Positions 33,614 through 43,672 are shown, numbered from the stretch's first letter. The stretch is DNA of 64,000 nucleotides from an uncultured Pelagibacteraceae bacterium (GCA_902591185.1 CACIZU010000001.1:112580-176579); one strand, 5' to 3'. The notes: generated by a model from the letters alone, not told the origin. Program-made: numbers and translations.

Positions 33614-34123
33614 ATGTCAGATAAAAAGCCAAAAAGAAGAGAATTTTTATTTACTGCTTCATATGCCGTTGGAGCCGTAGGAGTTGCTGCAGTCATTTGG
33701 CCATTAATTGATCAAATGAACCCTGATGCATCAGTTAAAGCATTAGCAAGCACAGAGGTTGACGTGAGTTCAGTTAAACCAGGAAATACAATAACCGTAC
33801 TTTGGAGAGGTAAACCAGTTTTTATCAGAAGAAGAACTCAAGATGAAATAACCGAAGCAAAGTTAGTTAAAATGGAAGATTTAAAACATCCTGAAAAAGA
33901 TGAGGATAGAGCAAAGAATCCCGAGTGGTTAGTGATGCTTGGTATTTGTACTCACTTAGGGTGCGTACCCTTAAATGATAAAGGCGACTATGACGGATGG
34001 TTTTGCCCGTGTCATGGTTCACATTATGATACATCAGGTAGAATAAGGAAGGGACCAGCGCCAACAAATATGGAAGTTCCAAAGTATGAGTTTGTAAATG
34101 CTAACACAATTAAAATTGGGTAA
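33614..34123 (+). CDS. petA: Ubiquinol-cytochrome c reductase Rieske iron-sulfur subunit
   Basis: The Rieske protein takes the first electron from ubiquinol in the bc1 complex. The 169-residue protein has a twin-arginine-like start (KRREFLF) and a single membrane helix (about 13-31), then the cluster motifs CTHLGC (Cys112, His114, Cys117) and CPCHGS (Cys131, Cys133, His134): Cys112, His114, Cys131 and His134 bind the 2Fe-2S cluster and Cys117-Cys133 form the disulfide. It starts the petABC operon, 10 bases before petB. Confidence 0.97.
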   Translation: MSDKKPKRREFLFTASYAVGAVGVAAVIWPLIDQMNPDASVKALASTEVDVSSVKPGNTITVLWRGKPVFIRRRTQDEITEAKLVKMEDLKHPEKDEDRAKNPEWLVMLGICTHLGCVPLNDKGDYDGWFCPCHGSHYDTSGRIRKGPAPTNMEVPKYEFVNANTIKIG

Positions 34124-34133
34124 ATAATAAGCT

Positions 34134-35393
34134 ATGAGTGATCACGATTATCAACCTACTTCAAAGTTAGGAAAATGGTTTAATGATCGTTTGCCTTTAT
34201 TAACTCTTTCAAATCATCTTTCAGAATATCCTACACCTAAAAATTTAAATTATTGGTGGACTTTTGGAGGAATATTAACTTTTTGTTTAATTGCACAGAT
34301 AGTTACTGGCATAGCATTAGCCATGCATTATATCGCTGATTCAGATTTAGCTTTTGCAAGTGTTGAACACATAATGAGAGACGTGAATTATGGTTGGTTA
34401 ATAAGATATGTTCATGCAAATGGAGCTTCAATGTTTTTTCTTGCAGTTTATATTCATATTTTTAGAGCATTGTATTATGGTTCTTACAAGTCTCCAAGAG
34501 AAGTAATCTGGATTATTGGAATGATTATATATTTATTGATGATGATGACAGCATTTATGGGCTATGTTTTGCCTTGGGGACAAATGAGTTTTTGGGGAGC
34601 GACAGTAATTACAAATTTATTTAGCGCAGTTCCTTTTGTTGGAGAAGGTATAGTATCTTGGTTATGGGGAGGGTTTGCAGTTGACAACCCCACTCTTACA
34701 AGATTTTATGCTTTACATTACTTGTTGCCATTTTTAATTCTTGGACTAGTAGTTCTTCATATTTGGGCATTACATGTTCCAGGAAATAATAACCCTATTG
34801 GAATTGATATAAAGAAACCTTCAAAGGATACAGTTCCGTTTCACCCATACATTGTTATTAAAGATGGTTTTGCTTTATTAATGTTTATTATAGTATTTGC
34901 TTTTTTCGTTTTTTATTCACCTAACATTTTAGGACATGCAGATAATTATATAGAGGCAAATCCAATGGTAACACCAGCTCATATTGTCCCAGAGTGGTAC
35001 TTATTGCCTTTTTATGCAATTTTAAGATCTGTTCCTGATAAATTATTTGGTGTTATAGCTATGTTTGCATCAATTTTTGTATTAGTAATTTTACCTTGGT
35101 TAGATACTTCAAAAATTAGATCTGCTGTGTTTAGACCGTTATATAGACAGTTTTATTGGATCTTATTTATTGATGTTTTAATTTTAGGATACATGGGAGC
35201 AATGCCCGCTGAAGGGCTTTATTTGTTAGTAGCTAGAGTAGCTACAGCATATTATTTTATACATTTTTTAATCATTATGCCAATTTTAGGACGCAAGGAG
35301 AAAACAATACCTTTACCATTAAGTATTACAGAACCAATTATTGGGGGATCTCCAGATTTAGCAAATATTATAAAAAAAAAGAGTTTAAATTAA
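34134..35393 (+). CDS. petB: Cytochrome b subunit of the bc1 complex
   Basis: Cytochrome b carries the two b hemes and both quinone sites of complex III. The 419-residue membrane protein has eight or so helices, the heme-ligand histidines in [13 protein letters not shown] and the paired site in [22 protein letters not shown], and the quinol-site PEWY motif in [12 protein letters not shown]. The region [20 protein letters not shown] is standard. Length fits the alphaproteobacterial unsplit cytochrome b. petC follows after 4 bases. Confidence 0.97.
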   Translation: MSDHDYQPTSKLGKWFNDRLPLLTLSNHLSEYPTPKNLNYWWTFGGILTFCLIAQIVTGIALAMHYIADSDLAFASVEHIMRDVNYGWLIRYVHANGASMFFLAVYIHIFRALYYGSYKSPREVIWIIGMIIYLLMMMTAFMGYVLPWGQMSFWGATVITNLFSAVPFVGEGIVSWLWGGFAVDNPTLTRFYALHYLLPFLILGLVVLHIWALHVPGNNNPIGIDIKKPSKDTVPFHPYIVIKDGFALLMFIIVFAFFVFYSPNILGHADNYIEANPMVTPAHIVPEWYLLPFYAILRSVPDKLFGVIAMFASIFVLVILPWLDTSKIRSAVFRPLYRQFYWILFIDVLILGYMGAMPAEGLYLLVARVATAYYFIHFLIIMPILGRKEKTIPLPLSITEPIIGGSPDLANIIKKKSLN

Positions 35394-35397
35394 TATT

Positions 35398-36177
35398 ATG
35401 AAAAAAATTATAACAATAACTTATTTAATTTTTTTATTATCGATAGGAGGATATCAAGTTAAAGCTGCAGAAAAAACTGACCTCTTGAAAATAGATTGGA
35501 GTTTTAAAGGTTTATTTGGAAAATTTGATCGTGGATCACTACAGAGAGGATACCAGGTTTATTCAGAAGTGTGTGCTGGTTGTCATTCAATGAAATACTT
35601 GAGTTATAGAAATTTGAGTGAAAAAGGTGGACCTGAATTTTCTTTTGAACAAGCGAAAGCTATTGCTGCTTCTTTTGAAGTTACAGATGGACCAAATGCT
35701 GATGGAGAGATGTTTGCAAGAGCTGGAAAATTATCAGATAAGTTTATAATGCCTTATGAAAATGAAAGGGCTGCACAAGCAGCTAATGGCGGAGCGTATC
35801 CACCAGACATGTCGGTATTGGCAAAAGCAAGAAGCGGTGGAGCTGATTATCTTTATTCTATTCTTTTAGGATATGAAGCACCTCCAAGCGGCACAATATT
35901 AGATGAAGGTGTGTATTATAATAAATATATGTATGGAAATAATATTAAAATGGCAAAACCTCTAGAGGACGGTTTGGTAGAATATTCTGATGGCACAACT
36001 GCCTCTGAAGAACAGATGGCAAAAGATGTGGTAACATTTTTAATGTGGGCAGCAGAACCACATTTAGAGTCTAGGCATCAAATGGGTTTTAAGGTAATTG
36101 TATATTTGATTATTTTAACTATCTTAGTCTATTTTAGTATGAAAAAAATTTGGTCACGTATTGAATCTGAAGTTTAA
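35398..36177 (+). CDS. petC: Cytochrome c1 subunit of the bc1 complex
   Basis: Cytochrome c1 passes electrons from the Rieske protein to soluble cytochrome c. The 259-residue product has a signal peptide (about 1-23), the heme-attachment motif CAGCH (Cys59, Cys62, His63) in SEVCAGCHSMKYLSYRNL, the PPDMSVLAKAR segment near the axial ligand region, and a C-terminal membrane anchor (KVIVYLIILTILVYFSMKKIW). Its last 24 bases overlap the convergent ychF gene, so any transcription terminator must lie inside ychF. Confidence 0.97.
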   Translation: MKKIITITYLIFLLSIGGYQVKAAEKTDLLKIDWSFKGLFGKFDRGSLQRGYQVYSEVCAGCHSMKYLSYRNLSEKGGPEFSFEQAKAIAASFEVTDGPNADGEMFARAGKLSDKFIMPYENERAAQAANGGAYPPDMSVLAKARSGGADYLYSILLGYEAPPSGTILDEGVYYNKYMYGNNIKMAKPLEDGLVEYSDGTTASEEQMAKDVVTFLMWAAEPHLESRHQMGFKVIVYLIILTILVYFSMKKIWSRIESEV

Positions 36178-37227
36178 AACATCTCCATCTTTAACAATAT
36201 AATCTTTACCTTCTAGTCTCATTTTTCCATTAGTTTTTGAATTAATCCATCCATTGTTTGTTACAAAATCTTCATAAGAAACTGTTTCTGCTCTAATAAA
36301 ACCTTTTTCAAAATCAGTATGAATTTCTCCGGCTGCTTTTGGTGCGGTACAGTTTTTCTGAATAGTCCAAGCTCTAGTTTCTTCTGGTCCAGATGTAAAA
36401 TAGGTATCTAGTTCTAATATTTTATATCCTTTTTGGATCAACATGCTTAATCCAGTTTCTTTAAGACCAATCATTTCCATATAATTTTTTCTCTCAATAG
36501 ATTCTAACTCGTTAATTTGATTTTCTATATCAGCTGATACAATTAAGGTACTTTCTTTACCAAATTTTTCTGTAAAATTTTTTGTATATTGATTTCCTTC
36601 TTGAACACTTTTTTCATCTACATTACAAACAAATATTTTTGGTTTAATAGATAGTAGACCACTTTGATTAAGTTGTTTATTTTTAAATTCAGATTTTAAA
36701 ATTGATATATCTTTATCATTATTTATACAGTCCAATGCAATTTCTAGTATTTTCGACTGCTCTTCATCAAGGTTCTTTTTATTGCTTTTTTCTAGTCTTT
36801 TTTGAATAGACTCTAAATCTGCCAACATCATCTCAGTTTCAATTATTTCAAGATCTCTTATCGGGTCTACATTTGGATTAACATTTTGAATATCATCAGA
36901 GTCAAAACATCTGATCATATGAATGATTGCATCTACTTCTCTAATATGTGAAAGAAATTTGTTTCCTAATCCTTCACCTTTAGAAGCGCCTTTTACAAGC
37001 CCTGCGATATCAACAAATGAAATAGTTGTATTTATAATTTTTTTAGATTTTGAAATTTTAGACAAATTATTAAGTCTTTCATCTGGAACTGGTACAACAC
37101 CCACATTTGGATCTATTGTACAAAAAGGGAAATTTGCTGCTTGAGCTTTACTTGAATTAGTCAGAGCATTAAATAAAGTAGATTTACCTACGTTGGGCAA
37201 ACCAACAATTCCACATTTAAAACTCAT
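36154..37227 (-). CDS. ychF: Redox-regulated ribosome-binding ATPase YchF
   Basis: YchF is an Obg-family P-loop protein that binds ribosomes and prefers ATP. The 357-residue protein has the P-loop GLPNVGKSTLFNAL (8-21), FPFCTIDPNVGVVPVPDERL (switch I and following), DIAGLVKGASKGEGLGNKFL (G3), an NVDE in place of the GTPase NKxD, and the C-terminal TGS-like domain with AWTIQKNCTAPKAAGEIHTDFEKGFIRAE. The NVDE change is normal for the ATP-binding YchF. It starts on the base that ends pth (one-base overlap), in the lgt-to-ychF block. Confidence 0.97.
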   Translation of the reverse strand: MSFKCGIVGLPNVGKSTLFNALTNSSKAQAANFPFCTIDPNVGVVPVPDERLNNLSKISKSKKIINTTISFVDIAGLVKGASKGEGLGNKFLSHIREVDAIIHMIRCFDSDDIQNVNPNVDPIRDLEIIETEMMLADLESIQKRLEKSNKKNLDEEQSKILEIALDCINNDKDISILKSEFKNKQLNQSGLLSIKPKIFVCNVDEKSVQEGNQYTKNFTEKFGKESTLIVSADIENQINELESIERKNYMEMIGLKETGLSMLIQKGYKILELDTYFTSGPEETRAWTIQKNCTAPKAAGEIHTDFEKGFIRAETVSYEDFVTNNGWINSKTNGKMRLEGKDYIVKDGDVLNFRFNT

Positions 37228-37787
37228 TATTTATTATTTACAGTACTAGAAAATAAATCTAATTTTTTATCTACTAAAATAGAAATAGAGTCATTAATAT
37301 TTTTTGAAATTTTTTCTATTTTTAGCATTTCTTCTTCGTCAAAATTTTGAAGAACAAAATCACTAACTTCCATTTTTTCCTTTGGTTTTCCTATTCCAAT
37401 TCTTACTCTTGAATAATCTTTACCAATAAATTTATCAATTGATGCAATTCCGTTGTGGCCTGCACTTGATCCACTAAATTTTGCTTTAATCTTTCCAAAC
37501 TCAACATCTAAATCATCATGAAATACAATTACATCTTCTGCATCAATTTTAAAATATTCAATTAGTTCCCTTATACAAATTCCAGAGTTGTTCATAAAAG
37601 TTAATGGTTTAATTGCATAAACTTTTTGGTCTCCAACATTTCCTGTTGTTAATAATCCTTTAAATTTTGGTTTTTGTTTTGATAAGCTAAATTTTTTATT
37701 GATAGAATCAATAATTTTAAATCCAACATTGTGTCTATTATTTTCACTATCTGGTGTGGGATTGCCTAAACCTACAAATAAGAGCAT
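37227..37787 (-). CDS. pth: Peptidyl-tRNA hydrolase
   Basis: Pth recycles tRNA by cleaving peptidyl-tRNAs that drop off the ribosome. The 186-residue protein has the N-terminal FVGLGNPTPDSENNRHNVGF with the catalytic His in NRHN, PLTFMNNSG at 63-71, the VIFHDDLDVEFG region with its conserved Asp pair, and GHNGIASID. It precedes ychF and follows rplY, the common order rplY-pth-ychF of alphaproteobacteria. Confidence 0.96.
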   Translation of the reverse strand: MLLFVGLGNPTPDSENNRHNVGFKIIDSINKKFSLSKQKPKFKGLLTTGNVGDQKVYAIKPLTFMNNSGICIRELIEYFKIDAEDVIVFHDDLDVEFGKIKAKFSGSSAGHNGIASIDKFIGKDYSRVRIGIGKPKEKMEVSDFVLQNFDEEEMLKIEKISKNINDSISILVDKKLDLFSSTVNNK

Positions 37788-37828
37788 ATTTTTTTTATTA
37801 ATGGGTAGTAAAATTCAACTTTTATAGG

Positions 37829-38539
37829 TTATTTTTTTTCTTCAGCAGGTTTTTTATCTTCACCTTCTTTTTTGTCACCTTCAGCAGCTGGTTTTTCACC
37901 ATCCTCTGCTGCCTCCACTCCTTCAGCTCCCTCTTCTCCTTCAGCAGCCTCTTCTTCAGCTGGTTTTTCAGGTTCTTTCATTACAGTTGGTGCTGCTAGG
38001 GTTGCAATAACAAAGTCTCTTCCTGTAATTGTTGGAGTAACTTCACTATCTAAATTAATTGATGAAATTTTAAAACTTTCTCCTATATCAACTCCATCAA
38101 GATCAATTACAAGATTTTCAGGAATTTTTTCACTTGGACATCTTAATTCTACTTTTCTTCTTACAATATTTAGTACTCCACCTCTTTTTAATCCAGGTGA
38201 TTTCTCATGATTAATGAATTGAACAGGAACTTCTATTCTAATTTTTACACCAGTAACTACTCTTAAAAAATCCACATGAATTGGTTCATCGGTGATAATG
38301 TGGTACTTAATTTCTCTAGGAAGAACATTTTGAGTTTTTCCATTAATACTTAAAGTCACAATACTTGATAAAAAATTTTCTTTTTCAATTAAAGTTTTCA
38401 ATAATTTTTTTGAAATAGATACTTTTTCATTTTGTGCTTCACCACCATAAATTATTGCTGGTACTTCACCATTATTTCTTAGTGAATTTAGCTCACCTTT
38501 AGTTTTTGTATCTCTAATGTTTGCGTCTAATGAATTCAT
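37829..38539 (-). CDS. rplY: 50S ribosomal protein L25 (Ctc form) with acidic Ala/Lys-rich tail
   Basis: L25 binds 5S rRNA. The 236-residue protein has the L25 domain (LRNNGEVPAIIYGG near 20-33), then the TL5/CTC C-terminal domain with the VPVQFINHEKSPGLKRGGVL segment, and a low-complexity tail from about 190 onward rich in Glu, Ala, Gly and Lys with repeated KPAEE/AAEG units. The tail DNA is clearly richer in G and C than the surroundings, driven by Ala/Gly/Glu codons. Such acidic tails occur in alphaproteobacterial L25. It follows prs and precedes pth. Confidence 0.94.
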   Translation of the reverse strand: MNSLDANIRDTKTKGELNSLRNNGEVPAIIYGGEAQNEKVSISKKLLKTLIEKENFLSSIVTLSINGKTQNVLPREIKYHIITDEPIHVDFLRVVTGVKIRIEVPVQFINHEKSPGLKRGGVLNIVRRKVELRCPSEKIPENLVIDLDGVDIGESFKISSINLDSEVTPTITGRDFVIATLAAPTVMKEPEKPAEEEAAEGEEGAEGVEAAEDGEKPAAEGDKKEGEDKKPAEEKK

Positions 38540-38584
38540 AAAATCAAGGGTTTTTAGCTCAAGTTCTTTAATAACTCAAGGTAA

Positions 38585-39517
38585 TTATTTAAATAAATCT
38601 GAAACAGAAGTTGAGTTAGATATTCTTTTAATTGCCTCACCCATTAAGCTTGAAATGGGTAGAACTTCAATGTTTTTAGCACCTTTAATTTTATTACTAT
38701 TATCAATTGTATCTGTGATTACTAGATTTTTAATTTTAGAACCTTTAATTTTTTTTACAGCCTCACCACTAAGTACTCCGTGAGTAATGTATACATAAAC
38801 TTCCTTTGCACCTCTGTCATGTAAAGCTTTGCCGGCATTAACAATTGTTCCTCCTGAATCGATAATGTCATCAACAATTACACATGTTTTTCCTTTAACA
38901 TCACCAATTATATTCATTACTTGAGACTGACCAGGCTTTGGTCTTCTTTTATCTACGATTGCAAGTCCCACATTTAAAAGTTTACCTAATGCTCTTGCTC
39001 TTTCTGTTCCACCAACATCAGGGGCAACACAAATAATATTTTTACTTTTTATCTTTTTTTTAACATGTCTTGCAAAAATTGGAGTTGCAAATAAATTATC
39101 AACTGGGATATCAAAAAATCCTTGAATTTGACCTGCATGCAAATCTACAGTGACAATTCTATCTGCTCCAGCTTTTGTAATTAGGTTTGAAACAAGCTTA
39201 GCCGAGATAGAAGTTCTTGGTACAACTTTTCTGTCTTGTCTTGCATATCCAAAATAGGGGATAACCGCTGTAATATTTTTTGCAGAAGATCGCTTTAATG
39301 CATCAATGCAAAGTAAAAGTTGCATTAAATTGTCATTAGCAGGGGATGATACGGATTGAATTATGAATATGCTATTTCCTCTGATATTTTCATTTATTTC
39401 AACATAAATCTCTCCATCTGAAAAATTTCTAATACTAGAGTTTACTAATTTAGATCTTAAATATTTTGCAATATTTTTACTAAGAGGTTTGTTGCTATTT
39501 CCGGATAATAATTTCAT
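38585..39517 (-). CDS. prs: Ribose-phosphate pyrophosphokinase (PRPP synthetase)
   Basis: Prs makes phosphoribosyl diphosphate for nucleotide, histidine and tryptophan synthesis. The 310-residue protein has [14 protein letters not shown] near 34-47, ARQDRK in the catalytic flexible loop, [18 protein letters not shown], and the PRPP-binding loop [13 protein letters not shown]. Length is standard. It is 7 bases after pgeF in a minus-strand block and 45 bases before rplY; the short gap contains two direct copies of CTTGAG whose meaning is unknown. Confidence 0.97.
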   Translation of the reverse strand: MKLLSGNSNKPLSKNIAKYLRSKLVNSSIRNFSDGEIYVEINENIRGNSIFIIQSVSSPANDNLMQLLLCIDALKRSSAKNITAVIPYFGYARQDRKVVPRTSISAKLVSNLITKAGADRIVTVDLHAGQIQGFFDIPVDNLFATPIFARHVKKKIKSKNIICVAPDVGGTERARALGKLLNVGLAIVDKRRPKPGQSQVMNIIGDVKGKTCVIVDDIIDSGGTIVNAGKALHDRGAKEVYVYITHGVLSGEAVKKIKGSKIKNLVITDTIDNSNKIKGAKNIEVLPISSLMGEAIKRISNSTSVSDLFK

Positions 39518-39524
39518 TAAAAAC

Positions 39525-40283
39525 CTAATTAAGCATAATTATTGAAATATTTCTACCATAATCATTATGTCTTAATGCCAAAGCTCTTCTTGCACTAAAA
39601 AATTTATTTTTAATATCAAAAGTATCAACTTTTATGGTGTCTATGTTTCTGATTTTATTGCTTTGAAGAGATGAATAAACATACTTAGTTAAATCAAAAT
39701 ACATTTTTTGTTTATTAATCTTAAAATATTTAAGATTTTTCTTATTCTTTTTGATAAATTTTTTCTTAAAATCTTCCTTAACTTCATAATTTTTTTTTGA
39801 AATTGAAGGACCAATGACAGCTGTCATATTCTTTGGATTACATCCTTTTTTAATCATGAATTTAATAACTTTATCTATAATACCCTTATAAGCGCCCTTC
39901 CAACCAGCATGTATAGCGGCAATCATTTTTATTTTGTCATCATAAATTAATATAGGAGCACAATCAGCAGTTAAAACTGCAATCGGCAAATATTTTTGAT
40001 TGGTTATTATGGCATCAGCCTTGGGTTTTATTTTTCTCTTATATTTTTTATTAATATAAACAAATTTATTACTATGTATTTGATGAATTAAAAAAATACT
40101 TTTTGCTTTATTGTTAATTTTTTTTCTTACTATTTCTAAGTTTTTTTTGATATTTAAGGCTTTATCTTTTGAGCCAGGGCCGCAGTTTAAGCTTTTATAA
40201 ATATTTGTTGATTTACCACCAATACTGTTAAAGAAACCATGTTTTAAATTTTTTATTTTAGTTAGTTTTTTAGACTTAATCAA
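39525..40283 (-). CDS. pgeF: Multicopper polyphenol oxidase-like protein, PgeF/YfiH family
   Basis: This family (formerly called laccase-like, DUF152) includes purine nucleoside phosphorylases and the E. coli peptidoglycan-editing factor PgeF. The 252-residue protein has the conserved zinc/active-site segments: [24 protein letters not shown] (Cys) and [14 protein letters not shown] (His). It overlaps the upstream methyltransferase gene by 8 bases. The order lgt, MidA-type methyltransferase, pgeF is conserved in alphaproteobacteria. The in vivo substrate here is not known. Confidence 0.9.
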   Translation of the reverse strand: MIKSKKLTKIKNLKHGFFNSIGGKSTNIYKSLNCGPGSKDKALNIKKNLEIVRKKINNKAKSIFLIHQIHSNKFVYINKKYKRKIKPKADAIITNQKYLPIAVLTADCAPILIYDDKIKMIAAIHAGWKGAYKGIIDKVIKFMIKKGCNPKNMTAVIGPSISKKNYEVKEDFKKKFIKKNKKNLKYFKINKQKMYFDLTKYVYSSLQSNKIRNIDTIKVDTFDIKNKFFSARRALALRHNDYGRNISIIMLN

Positions 40284-41331
40284 TTTGAAATCCTGTTTTA
40301 AATTTATTTTTTGTTTTTTTTATCAGCATTACTTTAAATAATTCTCCCATTTGTTTTTCATCGATAAGGCGTTTAATTCTATAGAATAAGTCAGTTTTTT
40401 TTGAAAAAGGTATACTCTTACTTACAATCTCTGCTCTCTGTAGTATTCCCATACTAGTCAAAAATTTTTTTTGATTACTAATAAGTGAACTTAGATTGTG
40501 AAATTGATTTGTAAATTTTTGAAATAATTTGAAGTTAATATTATAAGTTATATCTGAGTCTCCAATATTTTCCAAAACATTAGAATATTTATGATTATTT
40601 ACAGCTTGCAAAGTTTCATGCATTTTTGAATTTAAGTACCCATAATCAATTATTAATATTCCACCATTATTTTTTTGAATTATGTCACAAATAATCTTTA
40701 AGTATTTGAATGCACTAGGTGAATACTCAATAATATTTTGATTTTTTGATATTTCAAAATTTAGGTTCTTTTCAAGTATTTTAATATTTATTTTTTGTTC
40801 TTTAAATTCTACTTTTTTTGGATTTTTTAAATCTACAAATCTTTCAACCCAACCTTCTTTTTTTTTAAAAAATTGTTTAATTGGAATGGCATCAAAAAAT
40901 TCATTTGCCAAATATACAGTTGGATCTGAATTAATTTTTTCTATGTTTTTTATCCATGAAATTTTTTCAGATTTTAAATTTTTTTTTTGTTGATTTATTA
41001 AAAAATCACTTTTTTCATGGATCATAAAGTTACAAGTGCTAAAGCATTCTGGAAAATTTTTTAGTGTATGAGTTATTACTTTCATCATTTCACCATTACC
41101 CGCACCTAGTTCCAATAAATTAAATTTTTTTGGAGAACCAATACTTTTCCAAAAAGTTATTACCCAAATAGCGATTATTTCTGAAAAAAGTCTTGTAATA
41201 TTTGGCGCGGTAATAAAGTCTCCTTTTTCCCCAAATGGGTTTTTTTTCATGTAATACCCAGAATTTTTATCATAAAGAGCCAATTCGATAAATTTATCTA
41301 AAGGTAAACTAGTTGATCTGCTTATTTTCAT
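40276..41331 (-). CDS. SAM-dependent methyltransferase, MidA/NDUFAF7 family
   Basis: NDUFAF7/MidA proteins methylate an arginine on a complex I subunit and are needed for complex I assembly in mitochondria. The 351-residue protein has the family N-terminus FIELALYDKNSGYYMKKNPFGEKGDFITAPNI, the SAM-binding LLELGAGNGEMM near 70-81, VYLANEFFDAIPIKQF and the late LIIDYGYLN. It overlaps lgt by 23 bases and pgeF by 8. A complex I role in this bacterium is inferred from the mitochondrial relative. Confidence 0.9.
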   Translation of the reverse strand: MKISRSTSLPLDKFIELALYDKNSGYYMKKNPFGEKGDFITAPNITRLFSEIIAIWVITFWKSIGSPKKFNLLELGAGNGEMMKVITHTLKNFPECFSTCNFMIHEKSDFLINQQKKNLKSEKISWIKNIEKINSDPTVYLANEFFDAIPIKQFFKKKEGWVERFVDLKNPKKVEFKEQKINIKILEKNLNFEISKNQNIIEYSPSAFKYLKIICDIIQKNNGGILIIDYGYLNSKMHETLQAVNNHKYSNVLENIGDSDITYNINFKLFQKFTNQFHNLSSLISNQKKFLTSMGILQRAEIVSKSIPFSKKTDLFYRIKRLIDEKQMGELFKVMLIKKTKNKFKTGFQID

Positions 41332-42091
41332 TTTTAAAATAAAATAGAATTATTCCGAATAATATAAATATTAGACTAATAATTTGCCCCATCGATAAAT
41401 TGAAAATTAAATAACCTAATTGTTCATCTGGTACTCTAAAAAATTCAACGAAGAATCTGAAGACAGAATAAAAAATTAAAAATAGTCCTGAAATCAAACC
41501 AGGTTTTTCTAAAAATTTTTTTTTTCTAAAGTGAAGCAATATTAAGAATAAAATTATACCTTCTAAAATTGCCTCATATAGTTGTGACGGATGTCTTGAT
41601 AAATTATCTACTTGGATAAATGTTACAGCCCAAGGAACCTCAGTAGCGTTTCCATAAAGTTCTGAATTTATAAAGTTCGCCAATCTTCCAAAAAAAATCC
41701 CAATTGGTGCAACCAATGATACTAGATCCATATACAAAAATGATTCTTGATGATTTTTTTTTGCAAAAATTATACTTGTAACAATGACTCCTATTAAACC
41801 TCCATGGAAAGACATTCCTCCTTCCCAAATTTTAAAAATATCCAGGATATTATTGACATAATAATCAAAATTATAAAATATTATGTATCCCAGTCTTCCA
41901 CCAACAATTATTCCAATAATTAAATAAGTTATATAGTCATCAAATTTTTCATTAATGTTTGATTTTTGAATAAATATTTTTTTACATAGCAACCAGCCAA
42001 TTACAATTCCTGCAATGTAAGCCAATGAATACCATCTGATTTCAAATGACATAATCTGGAATGCAACTGGGTCAAAATTATTGATGAACAT
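41309..42091 (-). CDS. lgt: Prolipoprotein diacylglyceryl transferase
   Basis: Lgt attaches diacylglycerol to the lipobox cysteine of prolipoproteins. The 260-residue membrane protein has about seven helices and the family motifs MSFHGGLIGVI (with the key His), GRLANFINSELYGNAT and RHPSQLYEAILEGIILF. It is the first gene of the minus-strand housekeeping block that runs through to ychF, and is divergent from the UbiK-like gene with 32 bases between starts. Confidence 0.96.
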   Translation of the reverse strand: MFINNFDPVAFQIMSFEIRWYSLAYIAGIVIGWLLCKKIFIQKSNINEKFDDYITYLIIGIIVGGRLGYIIFYNFDYYVNNILDIFKIWEGGMSFHGGLIGVIVTSIIFAKKNHQESFLYMDLVSLVAPIGIFFGRLANFINSELYGNATEVPWAVTFIQVDNLSRHPSQLYEAILEGIILFLILLHFRKKKFLEKPGLISGLFLIFYSVFRFFVEFFRVPDEQLGYLIFNLSMGQIISLIFILFGIILFYFKNENKQIN

Positions 42092-42123
42092 TTTAAATAA
42101 TACTTATAAAGTATATCTTAAAT

Positions 42124-42375
42124 ATGAAAAATTCTAAATTTATTATTGATAAGCTTGCCAAACTTTTTGAGCAAGGCATAATTTCATCAAAAGATCTAAG
42201 TTCAGAGCTTTTAAATATCTTAAGATCTAAAAGAGACGAAATTGTTTTTAAGATGAAAATCACAAGTAAAGATGAATTTGAAGTATTAGCTAAAAGAGTT
42301 GAAAATTTAGAAAATAAAATCAAAAAACTAGAAACAAAAAAAAGAAAAAAAATTAAATCGGCAAAAAGATCTTAA
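42124..42375 (+). CDS. UbiK/BMFP-family accessory factor
   Basis: The 83-residue protein is a small helical coiled-coil protein whose second half, KDEFEVLAKRVENLENKIKKLE, matches the BMFP/UbiK (DUF526) pattern in which E-F-x-x-L is followed by a leucine-heptad trimeric coiled coil. Its C-terminal KKRKKIKSAKRS tail is very basic. UbiK helps aerobic ubiquinone synthesis in E. coli, and the Brucella homologue has membrane-fusing activity. It sits alone on the plus strand next to lgt; its 3' end overlaps the convergent histidine kinase by 23 bases. Short and diverged, so the call rests on pattern only. Confidence 0.72.
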   Translation: MKNSKFIIDKLAKLFEQGIISSKDLSSELLNILRSKRDEIVFKMKITSKDEFEVLAKRVENLENKIKKLETKKRKKIKSAKRS

Positions 42376-43672
42376 CTCGCAAACCATTCATTGTAGATTT
42401 TTCCAGCTTTATATTACCACCATGAGATCTAATAATATCAGAGGCAATTGACAAACCAAGTCCTACACTAGATTTTGAGTCTGCTCTTCCTTTGTTGATT
42501 TTATAAAAAGGTTTGAATACATTTTCATATTCTTTTACCGATATACCAGGACCATCATCATCTATCGTTATAAATAAATCTGTATTTTTTTTATTAAGTT
42601 TAATTTCAACATTATCAGCATATTTTAAAGCGTTATCGATTATATTATTTAGACATCGATTAATTAAATTTTTTCTTCCATTAAAATAAACTCTTGGTAT
42701 TAAATCTTTGGAAATATTTTCATTTTCATACTTTTCAATAATTTTTTCCATTAACTCTGATAAGTTGAACATTTCATCTTTTTCAATGTAAGATGAACTT
42801 GTAAATTGAAGGTATTCGTTAAGCATTTTTTCCATTTCATCAATATCTGCAGTTAATTTTTTAGCCAAAACTTTTTCATCAATGAAGGCAATTTGTAATT
42901 TCATTCTTGTTAGTGGAGTTCTTAAATCATGACTTATTCCTGATAACATTTCATTTCTTTGATTCAGGTGTCTCAAGATTCTTTTTCTCATTTTGTCAAA
43001 TTCATAACCTGCCTGCCTTATTTCAAGAGCTCCTGAAGGTTTGAATTCTTCTATTTTTTCACCTTTGCCAAATCTTTCAGCTGCGCGCGCAAGTTTAATG
43101 ATTGGCCTTGTTTGGTTTTTTAGAAATATTAGAGAAATAATCACCATGATAATAGCTGGTACTGTAATCCAAAGCGCAAATATTCTTGCAGAAGAGCTTG
43201 TAACCCGATCTTTTGGTATTAAGAATTTAAAATATCCATTTTGATATTGTAACCTCAAGTCAATTAATTCTTTATAGTTTGTTGTATTAAACCAATATTT
43301 CCCTGAATCAAAATTAGATTTTAATTCTCTTCTAAGAGTTCTGTCAATTGGACTAAACCATCTTTCTTTATATTTATTTTCAATTTTTTTATTATCAATG
43401 AATTCTATATTTAAATCTAAAAAAAGAGAAAAAATATTAGTTAATTCTTTTTTGTCGGTTTTTTCATTATCATAAATTTTAACAAACATGCTAATTTCAT
43501 TTATTAATGCCTTAGTCATTCCTTTATTTGTTTTGATCCAAAGGCTATCAAAAAAAACAATCGTTATTACTAATTGAAGAACTAAAATAGGAACCGCAAC
43601 AATTAAAAGAGCTCTATAAAATAATCTTTTTGGTAATATCTTTTTAAAAAAATCACTCAATCCAGAGAACAT
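42353..43672 (-). CDS. EnvZ-like sensor histidine kinase
   Basis: The 439-residue membrane sensor has two helices (about 19-40 and 170-190) around a periplasmic sensing region, a HAMP domain, the phosphorylated His in GISHDLRTPLTRMKLQ, and ATP-binding boxes NNIIDNALKYADN (N), DDGPGI (G1) and GLGLSIASDIIRSHGG (G2). The layout and the long periplasmic loop are those of EnvZ/RstB-type kinases. Its start overlaps the response-regulator gene by 20 bases, so the two are translated together. The signal sensed is unknown; osmolarity is only an analogy. Confidence 0.92.
   Translation of the reverse strand: MFSGLSDFFKKILPKRLFYRALLIVAVPILVLQLVITIVFFDSLWIKTNKGMTKALINEISMFVKIYDNEKTDKKELTNIFSLFLDLNIEFIDNKKIENKYKERWFSPIDRTLRRELKSNFDSGKYWFNTTNYKELIDLRLQYQNGYFKFLIPKDRVTSSSARIFALWITVPAIIMVIISLIFLKNQTRPIIKLARAAERFGKGEKIEEFKPSGALEIRQAGYEFDKMRKRILRHLNQRNEMLSGISHDLRTPLTRMKLQIAFIDEKVLAKKLTADIDEMEKMLNEYLQFTSSSYIEKDEMFNLSELMEKIIEKYENENISKDLIPRVYFNGRKNLINRCLNNIIDNALKYADNVEIKLNKKNTDLFITIDDDGPGISVKEYENVFKPFYKINKGRADSKSSVGLGLSIASDIIRSHGGNIKLEKSTMNGLRVKIFLPI

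Noticed and set aside
37872-38210. Plus-strand 112-codon frame rich in Ser/Ala/Pro opposite rplY
   Set aside because: It is the antisense image of the low-complexity L25 tail; the repetitive composition comes from that tail.
38540-38584. Repeated CTTGAG between prs and rplY as a hairpin terminator
   Set aside because: The two copies are direct, not inverted, so no stem forms.
42093-42323. Minus-strand 76-codon frame opposite the UbiK-like gene
   Set aside because: The plus-strand frame there has a recognisable DUF526-like coiled coil, and the opposite frame has no family features.
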